Shown piece after piece: positions 36,790 through 46,500 of a DNA stretch of 64,000 bases. The notes below the pieces were generated by a model that did no database searches, was not told the origin of the DNA, and saw nothing but the letters and a program-made list of their open reading frames with translations. Source of the stretch: Deroplatys truncata (Eukaryota > Arthropoda > Insecta > Mantodea > Mantidae); contig CM060978.1 in the NCBI GenBank assembly GCA_030765065.1, forward strand, positions 115,425,692 through 115,489,691, read 5' to 3'. The position numbers and the translations under genes are program-made. The stretch's first letter is position 1. Every line of letters starts with the position of its first letter.

Positions 36790-37260
36790 CCGACTTCTTG
36801 TTAATTGAGATAAACTTTCATTATATACACATTTGCACGTTTATTTGTAGGCATAACACGGATACACTAGGCTAAAACGTTAGATTTGTAAAAAACGGGT
36901 AGCTATGTGATTGCTTTGAAATTTCATACTCTTTGTAAGATCACAAGATAGAAAGAAAGAAAGAATAGCGACTTACACTTGAAAACAAACTATATTAAGT
37001 GTTTCAAAATTCAAACCAAGAACAAGGAATGACTTGGAAATCGCTAACGCCGCAAAACATTTTATTTAGCATAAATTGTGTGCTTTAACGAGATCTACAT
37101 TTTTATGTAGTATGATTTTGTCTATCTCTCACGGTTTTCCAATTAAAACAAAATTCATTAAGAATTAAGAGAACTTCACAGATTATTCCTAGAACATTCA
37201 AGATGCACATTTTATTTGTCATGAAAATATGTAACTCAAATATATATTTTAATAAAAATC
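36790..37260 (+). repeat. Dispersed repeat R1, copy g
   Basis: TTAATTGAGATAAACTTTCA (36,802), AACAAGGAATGACTTGGAAA (37,021), AACGAGATCTACATTTTTAT (37,087) and TTATTCCTAGAACATTCAAG (37,183) follow the R1 order. Confidence 0.6.
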
Positions 37261-38780
37261 GTTAAGACTGCTTTTGTAATCAAGGTTCACACAATGGGTT
37301 AATTTGTTCATAATACGCTCACATACAGCGCATGGGACATTCCATGTGAAATCGAACGCCAAAAACCTTGCATTTTTGTTTGCGTTGCAATTTTTCCTCT
37401 TAATAAGGAGTGCTAAGGAAATATCAAATATTTCATTACAGCATTTACTAATTATTTTTATAATATTTACAAAATATATATACAACTTTTATTTATTTTA
37501 AGTGTCTCCGGATTTTTATAAAACTACAATATTAGATTGAGAATAATCCAGTGTCATTAGGAGAAGTCGGCAATGTCGGTAAAGTGATAGCACAAAAAGT
37601 GAATAAACGCAGCGATTTACGTGGTTGATGCACGATGATACCAAGCGCTATGCGAATCTGTGAGTAAACATTTAGAACAGCATACTGCTTGTTTAGCCTT
37701 ATGCACAGCAATTTGCTTGACCTTCAGTTCAAAACAAACGTGCGAGAGCGACCATGAGCACATTTTACTACTCCCACGCATGAAGTAATTTACTTCTTTA
37801 ATTATTTTAGACGAGTCCTAATCAGTCACCATTGCAGTAGAATATATGTTATGATTGTCTTTAAATTACGGAATCTTACCATACTTATATAATACAATTA
37901 TTTTTCTTAATCCGTTACCGCTACACTTAAAAATATAGAAATTTCTTCACTTAAATAAAAATAAGACGTGCTTACTTGTCAGTATGGAATTAATTCAGGG
38001 AGTCAAAATAAAGTTCGATTTGAATAACTAGATTTAAAGGTTTCAGAGTTGTAACAGCTTGAAGTCGGGAATTTTAGGAAGTTGCGGTATTTTAACAATT
38101 TTAATTGCAAAACTATGATGTTCTAAATTTTAAGAGTTTGCATAAAGCATTGTTTCGGGCTTGACTCTAAATACAAAAAATTGGATTTCGTTTAAAAATG
38201 GAAGAACGATTTTCCTTATATTTAGGATGATTTGAAATAAAATGCCTCGTATGGGAAAACAACTAATTTTTTTTTATGTATCAGTGCTAAATATAAGTGC
38301 AAGAGCTGATGAAGCATCAAACTTTTCTAAGCGAAACTTAACACAAAATATCCAATAGAGAAGTGATTGTTACATAAACGCATACAGGTGCTACCTTTAG
38401 CTACAAAATCAAACACCAAATCATCGATTGAAACTACTGGAAAACGTTACCTGTGTTACGTTTGTCCAGCGATTGGACTGGACGGCCCTGACTATTACTC
38501 GAATGTTCGTGTCCAAAGCAAGAGGAATAAATCTTGCGGTAGAGCAAAGGTAGGAGTTTGCTCCACTCCACTTCGAGAAGAGATGTACATTTCCATCGCA
38601 TACATTCGTTGCGTGGTTCCGGCTTCAATTTCCACACCTTACAGCGCAAAGGGATAGCTAATATAGTGCCTTATCTTAGACTCCTGGCGAGCAGCTTGGA
38701 GGATGTAGCTTCTAACCGGTTCTGGCTCCCGCTGTTCTTCCTCCACTCCGCGCGTCAGTGCATGTGCGACCGTTGCTAGC
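37261..38780. other. Stretch without recognisable gene
   Basis: AT-rich. ORFs at 38,367-38,779 overlap each other on both strands and carry no known motif. Confidence 0.4.
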
Positions 38781-38830
38781 GCGAGTTCATGTTTTGTTCT
38801 TTGTGGATAAAGTGTGATAGTCCTGTTATA

Positions 38831-39848
38831 ATGCCAAGAAGTGTGTTTACTTTAGAACACCGCGTATTCATGTATGATTCCTACGTGCGAGCAGAGTCTT
38901 GTACACAAGTGACATGGCTATTTATAGAAAGATTCCCCGGAATCCGTGCGCATCACAGAGAGACAGTTCGTAGTCTTGTAAACCGATTTAGAGAAACGGG
39001 TTCTGTTCTTGATAAGAAACCCAAAGTAACTCGCCGTGTTCTTACAGAGGAAAACCTCGATGAGATAGGACAAAGGTTAGAACATAACATAGCCCAAAAA
39101 ATCTGAGTAGGTTATCACAGGATATGAGAGTTTCACAATTCTCGGCTTGGAAAGCCAATAAACTTTTAAAATTAAAATCTTATAAGATAACCGTAGTTCA
39201 GGAACTGCAACCACGTGATACTGTGAGTAGAGTAAATTTCTGCAATTGAGTGTCGGGTAAAACTAATGATAGTTCTATGGACCCAAAGTTATTTTTGTTT
39301 TCATAGACGATTTTCTTTAAATTCATCAAAAAAAAACAGATACTGGAGAGCAGAAAACCCCGATATTGTACACGAAATGCCATTGTATGTCCAGAAAATT
39401 GGTGTTTGGTGTGCTGTGAATGCGTACCGAATTATACGACCTATATTCTTTGATACTTAATGGACAGAGGTACAGGGATACAATCATCAAACCAATCCTG
39501 GAATATTTGTGTGACATTGAATGCACACAGGCATATTTTCAACAAGACTCAGCTACAGCACATACAGCTGATCTCTCGTTGAAATTAATTGCGGAAATTT
39601 TTGAAGTTAGGGTCACCAGTAAAGAACTATGGCCACCGCGCTCCCCAGACCTTACGGTATGTGACATTTGTGGGGAACTTAAAAAAATAAAGTTTATCAG
39701 AACAACCCGCATACGTCTGAAAGACAATATCAGAACAGAAATTACTGCAATTTCAGAAGAAGAATTAATGCGTATTAATGGAAATTTTCTTAAAAGGTGT
39801 GAGAGATGCGTGGCAGCCCAAGTACATCATTTCCAACACCTTCTGTGA
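38831..39848 (+). pseudogene. Mariner-superfamily transposase pseudogene
   Basis: The ATG at 38,831 opens MPRSVFTLEHRVFMYDSYV, followed by a second helix-turn-helix region ending DKKPKVTRRVLTEENLDEIG. After stops and a frameshift, N-RYWRAENPDIVHEMPLY and GVWCAVNAYRIIRPIFF lie at 39,340-39,465. Then come YFQQDSATAHTA at about 39,533 (catalytic Asp), LWPPRSPDLTVCD (39,627) and the tail TEITAISEEELMR to HHFQHLL before TGA. The order is that of a mariner-like family abundant in insects. It has many stops. The fragment at 25,045-25,200 is a second copy. Confidence 0.7.
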
Positions 39849-39849
39849 T

Positions 39850-40650
39850 AAAGGTATGTGGTTACTGTATGCATGTAAATCTACGCGCTTGAGTTCAGGT
39901 CTGTGAATATTCAACTCGGCGGCAGCAGCGTGCGGTCCTACGGCAGAAGCGGGCCGCGAAGCAGCCGGCCAGAAGTCAGAAATAAGGCACGGTTTGGATA
40001 TGGTCTTCATATTCCACATAACATTTCTCAAAGAAATGTTATGTTAAATTTGGGCATGAAATGTTATGACACTTCCCTTGTGAGATGGAAGCAGAAATAT
40101 CTATTTACATATTCACTAATAATTTATGCTCATTTTGAAATGCAGATGAACAAAACTACCTATTTATATCCAAGGATTATATGTTTATGCATAGGATAAC
40201 ATAAAACATGAGTCCAAATCGATGCAGTAATTATGTTATTTATATTCTGATTATCTAAAAGTACGAAGAATGAGTTCTTTAGCCTTTGTTAACTCATTTT
40301 TTTTAAAACTCCGACCTTCAAAGCAAGAAAGATAGTGCTTGATTATCTTCCAGTGTTCTTGGTGTAACATAGAATCGTTTTAAAACTATAACACACTCAG
40401 CCTTGATCGTGAGTACCCAGAAGCCGTGCCCGTCTATTCCTATTAGACGAGCATTCTGAGAATATATAACTTGGTAAAACATTGCTATAAGAACATAAAA
40501 CGTTCTCAGAACAAGATTAACCTTAGCGTCGGATAGAAAAGGTACGGATTCTCCGAACAGAAGTCAGCGAACTGAGCTCGTACCGTAGTTATTCTGCGCA
40601 TGATAGCACGTGCTGGACTTGATGTTTTTCTGAAGGTACAGAATCTGTCG
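39850..40650. other. Stretch without recognisable gene
   Basis: Nothing recognised. A GC-richer stretch lies at 39,900-39,970. Confidence 0.4.
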
Positions 40651-40654
40651 TTTA

Positions 40655-41400
40655 AGGCAGTATTTTTAACACTTAAATGATTTCAGTCTAATTATATAAA
40701 ATATAAATTCAATAGCAGCCCCCTTAAAGTAATGTGTATGTAACAATATATAAAAAGTGTAAATTACAATCATTGTATATGTTTATATTATGTACATGTT
40801 TAATAATGTTATGTGAATGTATTACGTAATTTAATAATGTAGGAGCTGTGAGAATAATAGGTTAAACGTTGCTAACAATGAGGTAACAATGAGGCAATAA
40901 TGAGTTTGAGAGTTTAACAATACTACTTCTGATTCTTGGAAGCAATAATGTAATTTTAGTGACAGTTTATAAAATAGCCAATCAACAACCAGAAAAAGCT
41001 TTAGCAAAATGAAGGTATTCTATTGGAGTAGGATTAGCCAATCAGAAACTGAAAAGGAGAAACATTTATAAATTCAGAAGTCAGTTGCCTGCAGACAGCG
41101 TTACTAAACAGACGCAAAAAGTGTCCTCAAGAAATATAATATGTATTCGTGTGAGACGAAAAATAAGTTTACGTGTTAAAAAGTGTAATTAATTAATAAA
41201 AGAATCTCACAGCTCTATATCAGTGAAGTGTTATTTAAATCGTGTCAAGCATTAATAAAGGGAGTGAAGTAAAATTATAATCTGTGTAAGCCTACATTCT
41301 TGTCGCATCACAACCCTGCTTAAGAGAAACGTGTCTCTAACAATACTGACGCAGCCGAGGCAAACATAAATATATAATATTTAAAGAAACAGTCAAATTA
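40655..41400 (+). repeat. LTR-like repeat, probably a solo LTR
   Basis: The sequence has two AGCCAATCA CCAAT-type boxes (about 40,977 and 41,035), a TATA-like ATTTATAAATTC at 41,063 and AATAAA signals near 41,197 and 41,253. It is followed by GACGCAGCCGAGG and, further on, by PBS-like units. The same sequence occurs in reverse at 22,440-23,100 and, 5'-truncated, forward at 23,130-23,600, so it is a dispersed repeat. No internal gag-pol region follows. Exact ends are not defined. Confidence 0.5.
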
Positions 41401-41499
41401 CAAAGTTAATATTTTTTTAAACTTGAGGCAAAGGCCACCTGAAAGTACATTTGGGGCGAAGGCTACCGGAAACCGCGTACCGTATGTGCGGTTGCAACT

Positions 41500-41700
41500 A
41501 CTTCAAGTTCGGCTCCCCAACAGTTGAAATATAATACAACTCCTTCAATACAACCTACTTCAAATTGACGCCCAAAGCATGGTGCAAACAACGTAAAAAG
41601 AAAACACGTTCTTCAAATAGGCTCTCAAAGCGTGGTGCAAATAACGTAACAAACCACCTACTTCATATTGGCGTCCATACGTGGAGCTAATAAAATATCT
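41500..41700 (+). repeat. Tandem PBS-like units, about 50-base period
   Basis: Four diverged units begin near 41,502, 41,561, 41,614 and 41,660. Each reads approximately ACTTCAAATTGGCGCCCAAA then CGTGGTGCAAATAACG. The core GGCGCCCAAACGTGG resembles a tRNA primer-binding site. Related units occur at 6,771-6,913, at 23,615-23,700 and, in reverse, at 21,355-21,460. Confidence 0.55.
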
Positions 41701-41704
41701 TCTT

Positions 41705-42048
41705 CACGTTGATGCAATCTATCACTTAGCTTCCCATGATCGTCTACACAGGAATCAGAGACGGATATGTAAATAATCCATAAGTAACTTGTGTACACCA
41801 GAAACGAATAATATGCGCATCATTAATCACTTCTGCTGTAATGCAGTATTTAGCACGAGCTAAATATTTCATTTACACAAATTTAGAGAGCGGAGTTGCC
41901 ACATGTAATTCACAGTAAGTCAGCAGAGGACAAGGGCCGACTTTTATATCCTAGCTTGATCAAGCTGCACGCATGGTTGATTGACTGGACGAGGGTCATG
42001 GTGCCAATGGCTGTTGTGAACAAGCTTTCTCCTTAACGCTACAGGAGA
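41705..42048. other. Stretch without recognisable gene
   Basis: Nothing recognised up to the left target duplication of the hAT element. Confidence 0.4.
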
Positions 42049-42056
42049 CCTATGGT
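42049..42056. repeat. hAT target-site duplication, left copy
   Basis: CCTATGGT; the identical octamer is at 61,998-62,005. Eight bases is the hAT duplication length. Confidence 0.85.
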
Positions 42057-42434
42057 TAGGGACCTGCCTTTTTCGCGTTTGCGATAACACCGACTTTTTA
42101 AAAATATTCTCTAAAATGCTTGGGATACAGTTACCTGTACATAACGTTGCTAACAATTCGAAAATTTGACAGATTTATTTCGCGAAATAAAAGAAATGAG
42201 ACAATAACGCGAATATTTCAACTTTATTAAGTTTATATGCACAATAATGCGAATTCGCGGTGTTTGGCGACTGGTCGCTTGGAAACACTGCATCACAGTC
42301 TTACAAAGTCAACTTATTCTCCCATTCCATCACCTCCACTCATGCACGTGCGTCATTCTGCTCAAGAAGCTGGTCAGTAACGGTCTTGCTAAGCATTGTT
42401 GTTTTCTCTCTGTGTTCTTTTACGTTTAGTATTA

Positions 42435-42647
42435 TGCCCAAGGTGGGCATCAGTGCAAAGTAAAGGGCTCTTGAATTTAAAAGTGAAGGATTATATGCAT
42501 CCGATTAAAAAAAAAATAATGCGTCAATACTGTAACTGCACGATATCCTGGGATAGAAAAGATACGTGTACCAAGCATGTGAGAAACACCAACGACTGAA
42601 GAGGTTATCTACAGCCAGTACTTCCTCTTGTCACAAGAGGCAACAGA
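42435..42647 (+). pseudogene. hAT transposase, N-terminal part
   Basis: An ATG at 42,435 begins MPKVGISAK and then meets a stop. A neighbouring frame reads YCNCTISWDRKDTCTKHVRN, a C-x-C ... H-like pattern compatible with the BED-type zinc finger at the start of hAT transposases. The frame after the finger runs into the Polinton and resumes at 59,938 in phase. Frameshifts inside this part mean the gene was probably already dead, or is dead now. Confidence 0.65.
42642..42647. repeat. Polinton target-site duplication, left copy
   Basis: AACAGA, identical to 59,932-59,937. A six-base duplication is characteristic of Polinton integration. Confidence 0.9.
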
Positions 42648-43225
42648 AGTAGATATAATATAGCGACTCTAGCACACAGAGAGATGCCGACATCTGATAA
42701 GCTTCTTTGATCTATGCCGCTAGCCCCGCCCCCTCCCTTTGTGTGCTCACATGCCGCCAGGTCTCGTGTCGTTAGGCCCCGCCCCCTCTCGCTTTGTGTG
42801 CTCACCTAATGCCGGCAGTATCTGTGCTAACAGGTTCTACCCCCTCCCCCATGCGTTCTACTGTGGCGTCATGACTTGATGGAATTGTTTTCTCGAGTCC
42901 TGCCGCCCCTCGGCAAATTAATTAGGTAATGTTCGTCAAACATTTTTTTTATGATTACTAAGGTCTGCAGATTGCATCCTCGAGCAATTAAGTTTTTTGA
43001 TTAATGAATTGTTGACTGGAGCTTGAGTATAAGTAGTCTGCTCACGGTAACAGTCTGTCATGTAATGAAACACTGCAGCCTTCTTGTATCTGGGGAAATC
43101 GCTTGTCCATTAGCTGAACATGTTAGACGCTTTCAACACATTAATAGGCTTTTAAGTTTACATTCCGGATCTGTTTACATACATTAGCGATCAACGACAT
43201 ACTTCCGTCTGGAGGTAACGGTGAC
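42648..43225 (+). repeat. Polinton left terminal inverted repeat
   Basis: 578 bases, matching 59,354-59,931 in inverse orientation. I compared it block by block and saw three differences: the sixth base, a T/C at about base 22, and a C/T in the C-run near 42,846. The matching stretch stops at GGTAACGGTGAC. It contains GC-rich CCCCGCCCCCT boxes at about 42,725 and 42,777. Confidence 0.95.
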
Positions 43226-43380
43226 ACACATTAGCTGACCCGTTAGACGCTTTCACTCCATTAGCGAACAAGAGCCCGGCATGTAATGAAAAAACCCGTA
43301 ACCTACTTCTGTCTGATGGTAACGGTGACCTCTATTAGCTGACATCTTTAGACGCTTTCACCTCATTAGCGAACAATGCC
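43103..43380 (+). repeat. Subterminal direct repeats, three copies
   Basis: ATTAGCTGA, TTAGACGCTTTCA and CATTA(GCGAACA) recur together near 43,110, 43,230 and 43,337. CTTC(C/T)GTCTG and GGTAACGGTGAC recur between them. Only the first copy lies inside the inverted repeat, so the array is mostly specific to the left, polymerase end. It may be a regulatory or replication-related element. Confidence 0.6.
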
Positions 43381-43440
43381 AGTAATTGTTTTCCTAAGTG
43401 CTCTACAATCTCTCACTACTTCAGCTTTAGTGGGGGGAAT

Positions 43441-43450
43441 TATATAAAAG
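43441..43450 (+). promoter_or_regulatory. TATA box of the polymerase gene
   Basis: TATATAAAAG lies about 100 bases upstream of the ATG at 43,550, with nothing else in between except a short leader. Confidence 0.6.
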
Positions 43451-43549
43451 CAGCATCTTCTCCAATGATTTTCACAGTATCGTAAGAACACTGCGATCTA
43501 AGCACTCTGCAAGCTTTATTCTTTCAACGTGGAAATTACATCGAACATC

Positions 43550-46500
43550 ATGTCTGGTAAGTTGTATCACCAATTCATCTTCATTAAAAAGTTAACTTAT
43601 TACTTAGTACATTTAACTTATTTTTGCGTTCTTGTTTTTAATGCATGGCATTTATATGCGAATAGCTGAGCATTCTAAAAAGTTAATAGCTAGACAAGTG
43701 AATTTTCTGAAATGTGAATAGTTAAGTATTCATTTTAGGCAAGCTTATTCTGCATTTAATAGCTAACTGCGCGAATTCTCAAAAAAAATGTGATCAGTTT
43801 AGTTAAGTATTCATCTTGTTGAGAAATTATTATTCCAGATATTTAAATACAGGGTTTCACAGAGTGAATTATATTCCTTTCTAGAGAAATACAATTACTT
43901 GATTACCCTACGATTCGAATAAAGTATGTTCTGTATAAATATTCTTCCGAGGGTAAGCGACGGTATTCGATCCGAAGACTTCATGCTTGCATGCACTGGT
44001 CGAACATTCACTGTGAATGTTTCATTCCTCTCTCGCATTTATTTAGTAAAAACTTTCAGACTGTTTCCATCATGTTAAAGAGATATTTTCCATGATTGTG
44101 TCGAGAAATACACGTGATTTATATCTGTAATAGAAATTTCTCAGGTGTTTAAAATACATCGACATTTTCCCTGTATAAGGTATTCGCAGTAAAGTAAATT
44201 AACTTAATAATATATCGTTTCTTTAATAAATAAAAATCTAACGCGTAAATTAATTGCGTTTTCAGCAATCAGTTCTGCTAACATGTCTGAAGCATACATC
44301 CAGCTCCAGCAGGATACCCAACGCCGGCTGCAGGATCGCTCATCAAATGCCGTAATGATTCAGGCATCCGAACAGTCGAATGGTAAGCATTCTTCAGTGT
44401 TTTAAAAAGTAATGTAACAATTCATATTAACTTCTTTTACACATCCTATATTATTATTTCAGGAAATGGACTTTATTTTGGTATCGACCATCCATCGACC
44501 GCTGCACAGGCACCGCCAGGCTTCCAAACCTTCCTGGTTCCAAATCATTATGGAGCTGGCTCTGGCCCGTACATACAGCAACAATCGTACGGTAAGAATT
44601 TACAGACTGGTATTCGAGCATTTGTAACTAAAAAAAATTTACATGATAGTAGACATACAATGTCGATTCTGGCACACAAAAGCATGCCTCCGACAGCATA
44701 GAGTTCTGGATTGTATAAGGAGAAAAGGATATATTTAAGGGGAGTTTCTCACCCATATGCAGTCACATAACTCTACCGATCTCCCAGAATGCTATGTATT
44801 TTTCACACGGGTGTTTAAAACATGTATTTTTTTTCACGTATAGAGTGTAGATTCTTTAGAACTCTGTACTTAAACATGCTATACTATTATTATTATTTAT
44901 TTTTTCCAGGAAATGGACTTTATTTCGGAGGCGGTATCGCTCAACAGGCGACCGCTGCACCGGTACCTCCAGGCTTCGCGACCGTTGCACCAGTAGGCTT
45001 CGCGACCGCTGCACCGCCGCCTCCAGGCTTCCAGACCTACCTGGCTCCAAATCAGCATGGTTGGGTCCCTGTCCCATACATGCAGCAAGCATCGAATGGT
45101 AAGAATTTATCAGCATTTTACGAACTTCTTTTACACATTATATATTATTATTAATATTGTTACTATTATTTACAGGAAGCGGACTTTATTTCGGAGGCTG
45201 CATCGGTCAACATGCGAGCGCTGCACCGGTACCTCCAGGCTTCGCGACCGTTGCACCAGTAGGCTTCGCTACCGCTGCACCGCCACCTCCAGGCTTCCAG
45301 ACCTACCTGGCACCAAATCAGCATGGTTGGGTCCCTGCCCCATACATGCAGCAACCACTGACCGGTAAGAATTTATCATCATTTTACGAAGTTCTTTTAC
45401 ACATTCTATATTATTATTATTAATATTATTATTTTCAGGAAATGGGCTTTATTTCGGAGGCGGTATTGTTCATTGCGCGCCATCTGCACCACACACATTC
45501 CCTGCATCAAATCAGCAGTGGAGGGGCCCTGCCCCATACATACAGCAACCACTGAATGGTAAGAATTTTTTTCCACATTTTATGAACTTCTTTTACACAT
45601 TCTATATTATTATTGTTATTATTATTAATATTATTATTATTCCAGGAAATGATCTGGGCGACCTTGGAAGCCAGCCTATGGATCTAGCAACACAGGAGTC
45701 GACATCACCAGAGATTGGTGAAGACTCGTCCGCTGCACCATCCGCCTCCTCATCATTCAACATTCTGGAGGAAGTTGTACCGTCTGCGCCTTCGATCTCC
45801 TCAGACGCATGCGATGAAACCGCTGCACCATCGACCTCCTCAGGTGCAAACAATGAAGCCGCTGCACCGTCAACCTCCTCCTCATCATCATCCAGTAATG
45901 CGACAACTTTGAATGGAAAGAGAGGGCCGGCATCGGACGGGAGCGAGCAGCTTACAATTAAAAAGGCCAAGGTTAGTGCTAGTAATTGCCAGGGGCTGGA
46001 ATGCAATACCATCCAATCGGCATTCAAGGGACGTATTTTTAATAGTAGAATAGTAAATACATTAGAAATACTGGACCCTAGAGTCTTTTTAGATGAGTGC
46101 AAAGAGCTTATTATTAAAGAAGTGGAAAGCGTCTTGCAGAGAAGCGTTTGCGGATTAAAGATGCATTGTTCCCTGGAACTTGAATATTTAATCCGCAAAC
46201 CTGATGAAGAGAAGAGTCTTTCCACTGGCTTTAATTCTAAGCCTGTATTGATTCTTCCGTCAAGCGATCTCAATCAGATCTTCTCTTCAATTGCGGGGGA
46301 TATTTTGGAAAACATTTCTAAATTTGAGGGGGGAGCATCATCGAAGTCCTTGGTAAAGATACTCAGCCTGGTGATGGGCTTTACACACTATGACCCTTTA
46401 CACGCAGGTTCATACATCGAATTGCAATTGAAAATCAAGAATAAAACTGCAATTATAAACATAAAGAATGAAGACAACTTCTGCTTCGCGTGGTGTATGC

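Noticed and set aside
45602..46273. 223-codon ORF antisense to the polymerase exon
   Set aside because: It is a shadow of the Ser/Ala-rich polymerase linker and upstream coding sequence; no splice or promoter context supports it.
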